From Nemertoderma westbladi (taxonomy: Eukaryota; Xenacoelomorpha; Nemertodermatida; Nemertodermatidae), in NCBI GenBank assembly GCA_032718475.1, contig JAUCBJ010006947.1:1-37748 (forward strand): a stretch of 37,748 nucleotides of DNA, given 5' to 3'. Below, piece after piece: positions 19,229 to 30,300 of the stretch. The number at the start of each line of letters is the position of its first letter. Within the stretch, counting starts at the first letter, position 1. The notes under the pieces are model-generated. The model ran no database searches. It had not been told where the DNA came from and saw only the letters and a program-made list of their open reading frames with translations. A program made the position numbers and the translations under genes.

Positions 19229-20442
19229 AGCCCAGCATGGACTCCCGTAGAGGAGTACTGGAACTACTGCTGCTCTAAATAATCGGACCTTAAGTTTCCG
19301 ATTAATTCTCGGTGACTTCCAAATCCTGGAAAGCCTATTCAAGGCTGCCCATGCCTTTCCCTTACGTATTCGAAGGTCCTCACCTGACTTCCGGATCCAT
19401 GATCCCAGGTAACAGAAGTCGTCCACATGCTCAAGCATACCATCCTTTGAGCTTATGCTCATCCGATCAGAGACTTGCTGAGGACTTTCAAAGTTAACTG
19501 TCAGAATTTTGGTCTTTCTGGAGTTAATAAAAAGACCAACACCAGAAGCAGCATGTTCTAATGAGCTGAGGAGCCGTTGGGCTCCCTCTAATGATTCTGA
19601 GAGTACTCCTAAGTCATCAGCAAAGTCTAGATCAGTTAGGTACTTGGCAGGATTTCCTCGACTTCTGGAGCCAGTAGGTGGAGTTATCATCACCCCATCA
19701 TCATTATAATGATCTAAGGACATGCGTAGAACATAGTCAACCACAATAATGAACAAGAATGGTGCAAGTGTGTCTCCTTGGAGGACGCCCCATAACACTT
19801 CAAATGGTTCTGTGTCACCGTCAACAGTAGACACAAATGTTGTCGAACCATCGTATACTGATCTGATTGCTGCAATAATTTCATCAGGAATCCCATATAA
19901 TGAAAGTATGCTGAACATACGTGAGCGAGAGACTGAATCAAAGGCCTTGAAGAAGTCAACAAAGATAACAGCCAGATGCCTGTCTTTCTTTTTTGATAAC
20001 TCTTCAATTATCCTTCTAAGTGCCAAAATGGGCTCCATGGTCCCACGACCTTTACGGAACCCATTCTGATTTCCACGGAGCAGTCTCTCAATGGGATCCC
20101 TGATGCGATTTAATAGAATCCTATTGTATAGCTTTGCAGCAATCGAGATCAATGAGATTCCCCGAAAAGAACCATAGAGTGTTAGGTTGCCCTTCTTGGG
20201 AACTGGCACCAACTTATTTGTTTTCATTTCTTGTGGGACTCTTGTTGTTCGGTACATGTCTACTATGATGGGATAGATGAGCTTTAAACACTCCGGTATT
20301 TTAAAGACCTCAGGGGGAACACCATCTACTCCACTGGCACGATTGGTCTTAATGCTCTTTGCAGCAGCTTTCACTTCTGCAAAGGAGATATCGCCAATGG
20401 GAATATCTGGGAGTACAGACTCAGACACTTTTACTTCTATAG
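19223..20442 (-). mobile_element. RTE-like non-LTR element, older copy: 5' portion, truncated
   Basis: The remainder of the interrupted older element carries the reverse-transcriptase core: N-R-A-S-G-V-D-G-V, motif A V-D-F-F-K-A-F-D-S and box F-A-D-D, all present. It differs from the intact copy by scattered substitutions only (for example Y for H after S-L-D-H). Similarity stops near 20441, where the intact copy continues but this one switches to unrelated sequence. This is the 5' truncation usual for LINE insertions, and the endonuclease domain is missing. The open frame running past 19223 to 19157 reads into the inserted copy and is a junction artefact, so it is not a separate gene. I see no clear target duplication around the whole older element. 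Confidence 0.85.
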
Positions 20443-21040
20443 AAGACTTTACAGAGACTTTACGTTCAAACCATGTTAGAGAACCCTGTTAGAAACCGGG
20501 CAGAGACTTTACGTTCAAACCATGTTAAAATATGATTACTCAATATAATAGACTAATTAATATTGGTGCACGTTCGAACAATATTAGATATAATTACTCA
20601 ATAATACAGTCCAATTAATATTGGTGCCTGGATGGAGTTTATAAGGTAACTTGTCAATCACTTCCTACTGCTATTGGATGGCGGCCATAGGCTGCGTGCT
20701 GGGGGCCGGTGTAAGGGAAGGGATGTATTGGATAACAATGGACCCTGGATAGTGCATTGGATGGAGTGTATTGGGCGGATCAGGCAAGGATTGACACGCC
20801 CGCCACGACTAAGGATGTCTGGGTTGGGGCAATAAGTCGTAATGTGAGATATGGGATAATATTCTGAGAAGAATATTTTGATGACTAGTTACGTGATGAA
20901 TATTGCGTCGAATATTTCTGAGATGAATATTACTACTGGATGAGGAAGGGGGAATAATTATGTTGTAATTATTTCGTTATTAAAATCAGAGTCCTGAGGA
21001 AGTGTATTTTGTATGTTTGCCTACGGAGGCGCGAAAAATC
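20443..21040. other. Intergenic DNA with two short local duplications
   Basis: A 27-bp direct repeat beginning CAGAGACTTTACGTTCAAAC occurs at about 20451 and 20500. A second, imperfect pair of about 39 bp (TATGATTACTCAATA and TATAATTACTCAATA, each ending TATTGGTGC) starts at 20531 and 20589. Beyond about 20640 I see no gene, only scattered GAATATT motifs between 20850 and 20940. Confidence 0.6.
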
Positions 21041-21213
21041 GATTACAGATCGTATGGGCATAAGCTCTAGGGACGGCTTGCTTGAGCACGTGGATGACTT
21101 CTGCTACTTGGGAAAATGGATCAGAAAGTCAGGTGAAGACCTTCGGATACGTAAGGGGAAGGCATGGGCAGCGTTAAATGGTCTGTCCAGGATTTGGAAG
21201 TCCCATAGAATAA
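21041..21213 (+). pseudogene. Old RTE-like element fragment, opposite strand
   Basis: Translated on the plus strand, this matches the part of the element ORF after the reverse-transcriptase core (L-E-H-V-D-D-F-C-Y-L-G and R-K-S-G-E-D-L-R-I-R-K-G-K-A-W). It carries more substitutions than the two copies at 15037-20442, so it is an older relic of the same or a sister family. Both ends are truncated, no tail is visible, and it is broken. Confidence 0.8.
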
Positions 21214-21221
21214 AATTATAA

Positions 21222-21335
21222 CTTTTTGTTGGGCACAGCATTTGTAAAGTCGGCAATGACGTCCAGGTGCGATCGAACTGGTGATCTCCGGGTTGGAAGT
21301 CTGATGCTCTAACCATTCAGATAGCGGCTCAGGTA
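21222..21335 (-). mobile_element. tRNA-derived SINE
   Basis: Read on the minus strand, a tRNA-like head holds a box-A-like CTATCTGAATGGTTAGAGC (21306-21324) and a box-B-like AGTTCGATCGC (21269-21279) at normal tRNA spacing. A short unrelated body and a tail ending TGCTGTGCCCAACAAAAAG follow. The anticodon arm does not pair properly, so this is a SINE head rather than a working tRNA gene. Its tail recurs near 3572-3594. RNA polymerase III would read it from the internal boxes. Confidence 0.6.
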
Positions 21336-21532
21336 AAAGATAGACCTGGAAATACTGATACCTGGAATGTCCGCAATTTACCTCCTCATGGCCTCCCATC
21401 TGTCGATACTATCATAAGCTGCCACTGTATATTAACCATGAACCATCACGGTCACAATGATTAATTACACTCTAACTACTAAATTAGGTAGGACAGTTGT
21501 TACACCCATAGAGAATTGCGACATTGGCGAGT

Positions 21533-21538
21533 TTTATT
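21533..21538 (-). terminator. Candidate poly(A) signal AATAAA of the TMEM126-like gene
   Basis: AATAAA on the minus strand lies about 180 bp beyond the stop codon at 21717. It is the first such hexamer seen downstream of the stop, and it places the 31-bp repeat inside the 3' UTR. No cleavage site can be confirmed from sequence alone. Confidence 0.45.
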
Positions 21539-21568
21539 TGCAGGCACATTAATCATGTCGTCTTGTCT

Positions 21569-21712
21569 CACCACATCGCGGCACCGTCCACGCCAATCTC
21601 ACCACATCGCGGCACCGTCCACGCCAATCTCACCACATCGCGGCACCGTCCACGCCAATCTCACCACATCGCGGCACCGTCCACGCCAATCTCACCACAT
21701 CGCGGCACCGTC
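21569..21712 (+). repeat. 31-bp minisatellite, 4.6 copies
   Basis: Units starting CACCACATCGCGGCACCGTC occur at 21569, 21600, 21631, 21662 and 21693, essentially identical, with the last truncated at about 21712. The array ends only a few bases past the TMEM126-like stop codon. It is GC-rich against AT-rich surroundings. Confidence 0.95.
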
Positions 21713-21716
21713 AAGG

Positions 21717-22469
21717 TCAACCCCCATCTCTATCACCCAGCCAACCCGGCAATCTCGTCTCATTACTCCCCAATAAACAAGATTTAGTTTCGTTATCTTC
21801 TAACAATTTGAATGAATCCATAGCATCGTTGTATACCTTGGCCTGGTAGAGCGACAGACTCACGGAGGCTGCCACAATAGCCGCGCAGTAGACACCCAAT
21901 CCCCATCTGAGTCCCCCCTGACCTAGTCTTGTTAGTATCTTATTAAAATCGCTATAGAACAAGCGTTCCGTATCCGATGACTGAGATGGATGATTATATA
22001 AAACTCTGAGATGCGGCCGTTTCTCTAGCCTCTTTAGGGTGAGTTGGTTGTCTCGCCATACAGTGGCAGCGGCCGCGAATACGGGGATGACAAAACCGGA
22101 GAATATTCCAACGCCGGCAGCCTTAATAGATAAACAGTCCTTACAAATCACTCCGTTGCGGTGCGTGGATAATATCCCTCGAGTTATTAACATGTTGCTA
22201 TGCTGCCAAGACATGTAGAATACACACATGCCTGTGGCGCAAGGGATTCTAGTTGAACCCATATAAGATAAGTTACAGACGACGCCCAGTTTGTACAACC
22301 ACGCTGCGTAGCCTGCCGCAGCCACTGTAGCGTTAACGAGGTCCGACGACATCAGACAAGTGAACTTTATAGGAGAGAGAATACCTTCGCAAATAGCCAT
22401 CGCATCCAACACGGTGTCATCTTTGTGATAGAATATATGGTTAATATGTTTACTAACTTTACCACCCAT
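21717..22469 (-). CDS. TMEM126: TMEM126-family mitochondrial inner-membrane protein
   Basis: A single uninterrupted ORF of 250 residues. Start: ATG at 22469 has a strong Kozak context (A at -3, G at +4), and an in-frame TAA lies just upstream. An out-of-frame ATG about ten bases earlier has a weaker context. About four hydrophobic segments are seen (roughly residues 45-66, 75-90, 117-136 and 186-207). The most telling stretch is at residues 109-134: C-x-x-C, then a Gly-rich helix ending V-I-P-V-F-A-A. It resembles the C-x-x-C, G-G and Y-P-V-F-L-A arrangement of TMEM126A/B. Those proteins sit in the mitochondrial inner membrane, and family members act in complex I assembly. Length exceeds the usual 195-230 residues because of a polar C-terminal extension. 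Vertebrate TMEM126 genes have introns and this ORF has none. The match is from memory without an alignment, so the family is likely but A versus B is unresolved. Confidence 0.65.
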   Translation of the reverse strand: MGGKVSKHINHIFYHKDDTVLDAMAICEGILSPIKFTCLMSSDLVNATVAAAGYAAWLYKLGVVCNLSYMGSTRIPCATGMCVFYMSWQHSNMLITRGILSTHRNGVICKDCLSIKAAGVGIFSGFVIPVFAAAATVWRDNQLTLKRLEKRPHLRVLYNHPSQSSDTERLFYSDFNKILTRLGQGGLRWGLGVYCAAIVAASVSLSLYQAKVYNDAMDSFKLLEDNETKSCLLGSNETRLPGWLGDRDGG

Positions 22470-22935
22470 GATGCCATGCACTGGGGGGTTAATATTCTTC
22501 CTTTACAGACCTAAGCCTAACAGGTTTGCGGCAACAGAACTTAATATCGCTTACAGGATCGGCACCTACTACTGGACTATTAACAGGATAATTTCTCATT
22601 TTGTCTATTGATGAATTGTTTCAGTGGACCTAACCTACTGTAATTGATTTCAATATAATCTCTGTCACGATGTGAGAGTATGTCACTATATCAATATACT
22701 AAGGGCCTATTATAGTATAGGCCTACTGCAGTACTGACAGAAGGGTGAACATAATAAAGCACAAGACGAATAAGTGCAACTAATCCAGTATTGTTAATGG
22801 GAAAGATTACAGGTAACAATGTCAAACAATGACAAGGTGACATGAGACAAGAGCTGTAATGGAAATGCCATGTGATAATGACTGAATGATGTGTTTTTGT
22901 TGAATATCCTACCGGTAGCGGTACCGTTAAGTTGG
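22470..22935. other. Upstream region of the TMEM126-like gene
   Basis: This interval should hold the TMEM126-like promoter and 5' UTR on the minus strand. No TATA box or other element is convincing. A 10-bp palindrome CTACCGGTAG sits at 22909-22918. No other gene is seen. Confidence 0.4.
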
Positions 22936-23076
22936 ATGTACGAAGCAAAACCATTCAAAAACAATTTAAATTTCCCTCCATTTACTGGCTTACCATTTTA
23001 TGAAGAACCAAGGACATGGACGGACATGCTACAGGACAAGGTTAGAACATCTGACCTTGTTACTTACTGTAAATAG
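22936..23076 (+). CDS. Small orphan coding segment, possibly an exon
   Basis: From ATG at 22936 an open frame of 46 codons runs to TAG at 23074-23076. It contains P-P-F-T-G-L-P-F-Y-E-E-P and W-T-D-M-L-Q-D-K, a protein-like composition unlike the repeat-derived frames nearby. A donor-like AAG|GTTAGA at 23040/23041 would make 22936-23040 a first coding exon transcribed divergently from the TMEM126-like gene. Alternatively, a frame open from 22891 could be a terminal exon. The ATG has a weak context (T at -3). I do not recognise the family, and it may be chance. Confidence 0.2.
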   Translation: MYEAKPFKNNLNFPPFTGLPFYEEPRTWTDMLQDKVRTSDLVTYCK

Positions 23077-23401
23077 TAAATCCGATGATGTATAAACGCG
23101 AGTGATACATTTATTGTAACTGATTAGTTTTAGTTGTACATCTCACTGTAGTTCTATAACACTTTGTCCATTTTGTGACGAATTTAGTGAACTCTAGCAT
23201 TCTATGGGGAAAGACTTATGTGCTAAAAATATCAGGTAAAGTAAAGTTTACTTCGGCGTTTAGGAAAGGGATTACCCACAAAGTTTTTTCTACTTACTTC
23301 CAATCCCCTCCCCCCCCCCCCCCCACGGTAGGAATAGTTGGTGTATCCCAGTAACGTTACCGGTTACCGGAATAAATTTTATAAAATGGTAAGTAAAAGG
23401 C
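23077..23401. other. Intergenic DNA with a homopolymer C run
   Basis: No gene. A run of 15 C lies at 23310-23324, which on the opposite strand is a G tract able to form a quadruplex. A palindrome GTAACGTTAC lies at 23351-23360. The giant satellite begins straight after. Confidence 0.6.
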
Positions 23402-26400
23402 TAACTACACACGGTACAAACTGAACTACACACGGTACAAACTGAACTACACACGGTACAAACTGAACTACACACGGTACAAACTGAACTACACACGGTA
23501 CAAACTGAACTACTACACGGTACAAACTGAACCTGTACTACATACGGTACAAACTGAACTACTCCACGGTACAAACTGAACTACACACGGTACAAACTGA
23601 ACTACACACGGTACAAACTGAACTACACACGGTACAAACTGAACTACACACGGTACAAACTGAACTACACACGGTACAAACTGAACTACACACGGTACAA
23701 ACTGAACTACTCCACCCTACAAACTGAACTACACACGGTACAAACTGAACTACACACGGTACAAACTGAACTACACACGGTACAAACTGAACTACTCACG
23801 GTACAAACTGAACTACACACGGTACAAACTGAACTACACACGGTACAAACTGAACTACACACGGTACAAACTGAACTACTCACGGTACAAACTGAACTAC
23901 ACACGGTACAAACTGAACTACACACGGTAAAAACTGAACTAAACACGGTACAAACTGAACTACACACGGTACAAACTGAACTACACACGGTACAAACTGA
24001 ACTAAACACGGTACAAACTGAACTACACACGGTACAAACTGAACTACACACGGTACAAACTGAACTAAACACGGTACAAACTGAACTACACACGGTACAA
24101 ACTGAACTACACACGGTACAAACTGAACTAAACACGGTACAAACTGAACTACACACGGTACAAACTGAACTACACACGGTACAAACTGAACTAAACACGG
24201 TACAAACTGAACTACACACGGTACAAACTGAACTACACACGGTACAAACTGAACTAAACACGGTACAAACTGAACTAAACACGGTACAAACTGAACTACA
24301 CACGGTACAAACTGAACTACACACGGTACAAACTGAACTACACACGGTACAAACTGAACTACACACGGTACAAACTGAACTACACACGGTACAAACTGAA
24401 CTACACACGGTACAAACTGAACTACACACGGTACAAACTGAACTACACACGGTACAAACTGAACTACACACGGTACAAACTGAACTACACACGGTACAAA
24501 CTGAACTACACACGGTACAAACTGAACTACACACGGTACAAACTGAACTACACACGGTACAAACTGAACTACTCACGGTACAAACTGAACTACACACGGT
24601 ACAAACTGAACTACCCACGGTACAAACTGAACTACACACGGTACAAACTGAACTACACACGGTACAAACTGAACTACAGACGGTACAAACTGAACTACGC
24701 ACGGTACAAACTGAACTACACACGGTACAAACTGAACTACACACGGTACAAACTGAACTACACACGGTACAAACTGAACTACACACGGTACAAACTGAAC
24801 TACACACGGTACAAACTGAACTACACACGGTACAAACTGAACTAAACACGGTACAAACTGAACCACACACGGTACAAACTGAACTACACACGGTACAAAC
24901 TGAACTAAACACGGTACAAACTGAACTACACACGGTACAAACTGAACTACACACGGTACAAACTGAACTAAACACGGTACAAACTGAACTACACACGGTA
25001 CAAACTGAACTACACACGGTACAAACTGAACTAAACACGGTACAAACTGAACTACACACGGTACAAACTGAACTACACACGGTACAAACTGAACTAAACA
25101 CGGTACAAACTGAACTACACACGGTACAAACTGAACTACACACGGTACAAACTGAACTAAACACGGTACAAACTGAACTACACACGGTACAAACTGAACT
25201 ACACACGGTACAAACTGAACTAAACACGGTACAAACTGAACTACACACGGTACAAACTGAACTACACACGGTACAAACTGAACTACACACGGTACAAACT
25301 GAACTACACACGGTACAAACTGAACTACACACGGTACAAACTGAACTAAACACGGTACAAACTGAACTACACACGGTACAAACTGAACTACACACGGTAC
25401 AAACTGAACTAAACACGGTACAAACTGAACTACACACGGTACAAACTGAACTACACACGGTACAAACTGAACTACACACGGTACAAACTGAACTACACAC
25501 GGTACAAACTGAACTACACACGGTACAAACTGAACTACACACGGTACAAACTGAACTACACACGGTAAAAACTGAACTAAACACGGTACAAACTGAACTA
25601 CACACGGTACAAACTGAACTACACACGGTACAAACTGAACTAAACACGGTACAAACTGAACTACACACGGTACAAACTGAACTACACACGGTACAAACTG
25701 AACTACACACGGTACAAACTGAACTACACACGGTACAAACTGAACTACACACGGTACAAACTGAACTACACACGGTACAAACTGAACTACACACGGTACA
25801 AACTGAACTACACACGGTACAAACTGAACTACATACGGTACAAACTGAACTACACACGGTACAAACTGAACTACATACGGTACAAACTGAACTACACACG
25901 GTACAAACTGAACTACACACGGTACAAACTGAACTACACACGGTACAAACTGAACCTGTACTACACACGGTACAAACTGAACTACACACGGTACAAACTG
26001 AACTACACACGGTACAAACTGAACTACACAGGGTACAAACTGAACGTGAACTACACACGGTACAAACTGAACTACTCCACGGTACAAACTGAACTACACA
26101 CGGTACAAACTGAACCTGTACTACACGGTACAAACTGAACCTGTACTACACGGTACAAACTGAACTACACACGGTACAAACTGAACTACACACGGTACAA
26201 ACTGAACTACACACGGTACAAACTGAACTACACACGGTACAAACTTAACTAAACACGGTACAAACTGAACCTGTACTACATACGGTACAAACTGAACTAC
26301 ACACGGTACAAACTGAACTACACACGGTACAAACTGAACTACACACGGTACAAACTGAACTACACACGGTACAAACTGAACTACACACGGTACAAACTGA

Positions 26401-27320
26401 ACTACACACGGTACAAACTGAACTACACACGGTACAAACTGAACTACACACGGTACAAACTGAACTACACACGGTACAAACTGAACTACACACGGTACAA
26501 ACTGAACTACACACGGTACAAACTGAACTACACACGGTACAAACTGAACTACACACGGTACAAACTGAACTACACACGGTACAAACTGAACTACACACGG
26601 TACAAACTGAACTACACACGGTACAAACTGAACTACACACGGTACAAACTGAACTACACACGGTACAAACTGAACTACACACGGTACAAACTGAACTACA
26701 CACGGTACAAACTGAACTACACACGGTACAAACTGAACTACACACGGTACAAACTGAACTACACACGGTACAAACTGAACTACACACGGTACAAACTGAA
26801 CTACACACGGTACAAACTGAACTACACACGGTACAAACTGAACTACACACGGTACAAACTGAACTACACACGGTACAAACTGAACTACACACGGTACAAA
26901 CTGAACTACACACGGTACAAACTGAACTACACACGCTACAAACTGAACTACACACGGTACAAACTGAACTACACACGGTACAAACTGAACTACACACGGT
27001 ACAAACTGAACTACACACGGTACAAACTGAACTACACACGGTACAAACTGAACTACACACGGTACAAACTGAACTACACACGGTACAAACTGAACTACAC
27101 ACGGTACAAACTGAACTACACACGGTACAAACTGAACTACACACGGTACAAACTGAACTACACACGGTACAAACTGAACTACACACGGTACAAACTGAAC
27201 TACACACGGTACAAACTGAACTACACACGCTACAAACTGAACTACACACGGTACAAACTGAACTACACACGGTACAAACTGAACTACACACGGTACAAAC
27301 TGAACTACACACGGTACAAA
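23402..27320 (+). repeat. 21-bp satellite array with higher-order structure
   Basis: About 185 units. The conserved core is GGTACAAACTGAACTAC followed by ACAC. Variants are informative: CTAAAC for CTACAC recurs every third unit (a 63-bp super-unit) over about 23940-24290 and 24840-25230. Five units gain CCTGT (about 23530, 25950, 26115, 26140, 26268). ACACGCTAC occurs at 26931 and 27225, exactly 14 units apart. Units with CTCCACGGTAC (about 23562, 26073) and CTCCACCCTAC (about 23711) look like intermediates toward the 23-bp family that follows. Frames of up to about 800 codons on the minus strand are produced by the repeat and are not genes. Confidence 0.97.
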
Positions 27321-30300
27321 CTGAACTACTCCGCTCGTACAAACTGAACTACTCCGCTCCTACAAACTGAACTACTCCGCTCCTACAAACTGAACTACTC
27401 CGCTCCTACAAACTGAACTACTCCGCTCCTACAAACTGAACTACTCCGCTCCTACAAACTGAACTACTCCGCTCCTACAAACTGAACTACTCCGCTCCTA
27501 CAAACTGAACTACTCCGCTCCTACAAACTGAACTACTCCGCTCCTACAAACTGAACTACTCCGCTCCTACAAACTGAACTACTCCGCTCCTACAAACTGA
27601 ACTACTCCGCTCCTACAAACTGAACTACTCCGCTCCTACAAACTGAACTACTCCGCTCCTACAAACTGAACTACTCCGCTCCTACAAACTGAACTACTCC
27701 GCTCCTACAAACTGAACTACTCCGCTCCTACAAACTGAACTACTCCGCTCCTACAAACTGAACTACTCCGCTCCTACAAACTGAACTACTCCGCTCCTAC
27801 AAACTGAACTACTCCGCTCCTACAAACTGAACTACTCCGCTCCTACAAACTGAACTACTCCGCTCCTACAAACTGAACTACTCCGCTCCTACAAACTGAA
27901 CTACTCCGCTCCTACAAACTGAACTACTCCGCTCCTACAAACTGAACTACTCCGCTCCTACAAACTGAACTACTCCGCTCCTACAAACTGAACTACTCCG
28001 CTCCTACAAACTGAACTACTCCGCTCCTACAAACTGAACTACTCCGCTCCTACAAACTGAACTACTCCGCTCCTACAAACTGAACTACTCCGCTCCTACA
28101 AACTGAACTACTCCGCTCCTACAAACTGAACTACTCCGCTCCTACAAACTGAACTACTCCGCTCCTACAAACTGAACTACTCCGCTCCTACAAACTGAAC
28201 TACTCCGCTCCTACAAACTGAACTACTCCGCTCCTACAAACTGAACTACTCCGCTCCTACAAACTGAACTACTCCGCTCCTACAAACTGAACTACTCCGC
28301 TCCTACAAACTGAACTACTCCGCTCCTACAAACTGAACTACTCCGCTCCTACAAACTGAACTACTCCGCTCCTACAAACTGAACTACTCCGCTCCTACAA
28401 ACTGAACTACTCCGCTCCTACAAACTGAACTACTCCGCTCCTACAAACTGAACTACACACGGTACAAACTGAACTACACACGGTACAAACTGAACTACAC
28501 ACGGCTACAAACTGAACTACTCCGCTCCTACAAACTGAACTACTCCGCTCCTACAAACTGAACTACTCCGCTCCTACAAACTGAACTACTCCGCTCCTAC
28601 AAACTGAACTACTCCGCGCCTACAAACTGAACTACTCACGCGCCTACAAACTGAACTACTCCGCTCCTACAAACTGAACTACTCACGCTCCTACAAACTG
28701 AACTACTCCGCTCCTACAAACTGAACTACTCCGCGCCTACAAACTGAACTACTCCGCTCCTACAAACTGAACTACTCCGCTCCTACAAACTGAACTACTC
28801 CGCTCCTACAAACTGAACTACTCCGCTCCTACAAACTGAACTACTCCGCTCCTACAAACTGAACTACTCCGCTCCTACAAACTGAACTACTCCGCTCCTA
28901 CAAACTGAACTACTCCGCTCCTACAAACTGAACTACTCCGCTCCTACAAACTGAACTACTCCGCTCCTACAAACTGAACTACTCCGCTCCTACAAACTGA
29001 ACTACTCCGCTCCTACAAACTGAACTACTCCGCTCCTACAAACTGAACTACTCCGCTCCTACAAACTGAACTACTCCGCTCCTACAAACTGAACTACTCC
29101 GCTCCTACAAACTGAACTACTCCGCTCCTACAAACTGAACTACTCCGCTCCTACAAACTGAACTACTCCGCTCCTACAAACTGAACTACTCCGCTCCTAC
29201 AAACTGAACTACTCCGCTCCTACAAACTGAACTACTCCGCTCCTACAAACTGAACTACTCCGCTCCTACAAACTGAACTACTCCGCTCCTACAAACTGAA
29301 CTACTCCGCTCCTACAAACTGAACTACTCCGCTCCTACAAACTGAACTACTCCGCTCCTACAAACTGAACTACTCCGCTCCTACAAACTGAACTACTCCG
29401 CTCCTACAAACTGAACTACTCCGCTCCTACAAACTGAACTACTCCGCTCCTACAAACTGAACTACTCCGCTCCTACAAACTGAACTACTCCGCTCCTACA
29501 AACTGAACTACTCCGCTCCTACAAACTGAACTACTCCGCTCCTACAAACTGAACTACTCCGCTCCTACAAACTGAACTACTCCGCTCCTACAAACTGAAC
29601 TACTCCGCTCCTACAAACTGAACTACTCCGCTCCTACAAACTGAACTACTCCGCTCCTACAAACTGAACTACTCCGCTCCTACAAACTGAACTACTCCGC
29701 TCCTACAAACTGAACTACTCCGCTCCTACAAACTGAACTACTCCGCTCCTACAAACTGAACTACTCCGCTCCTACAAACTGAACTACTCCGCTCCTACAA
29801 ACTGAACTACTCCGCTCCTACAAACTGAACTACTCCGCTCCTACAAACTGAACTACTCCGCTCCTACAAACTGAACTACTCCGCTCCTACAAACTGAACT
29901 ACTCCGCTCCTACAAACTGAACTACTCCGCTCCTACAAACTGAACTACTCCGCTCCTACAAACTGAACTACTCCGCTCCTACAAACTGAACTACTCCGCT
30001 CCTACAAACTGAACTACTCCGCTCCTACAAACTGAACTACTCCGCTCCTACAAACTGAACTACTCCGCTCCTACAAACTGAACTACTCCGCTCCTACAAA
30101 CTGAACTACTCCGCTCCTACAAACTGAACTACTCCGCTCCTACAAACTGAACTACTCCGCTCCTACAAACTGAACTACTCCGCTCCTACAAACTGAACTA
30201 CTCCGCTCCTACAAACTGAACTACTCCGCTCCTACAAACTGAACTACTCCGCTCCTACAAACTGAACTACTCCGCTCCTACAAACTGAACTACTCCGCTC

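Noticed and set aside
19157-20428. A separate 423-codon reverse-transcriptase gene
   Set aside because: Its last residues come from reading across the insertion junction into the nested copy. It is half of an interrupted, 5'-truncated element.
21222-21335. A functional tRNA gene
   Set aside because: Box-A-like and box-B-like sequences are present, but the anticodon and acceptor stems do not pair, and the sequence continues into a SINE body and tail.
23707-27342. Cys-rich or Val/Pro-rich frames of up to about 800 codons on the minus strand
   Set aside because: They are translations of the 21-bp satellite in two frames at once. Units with 22 or 26 bp break them without consequence.
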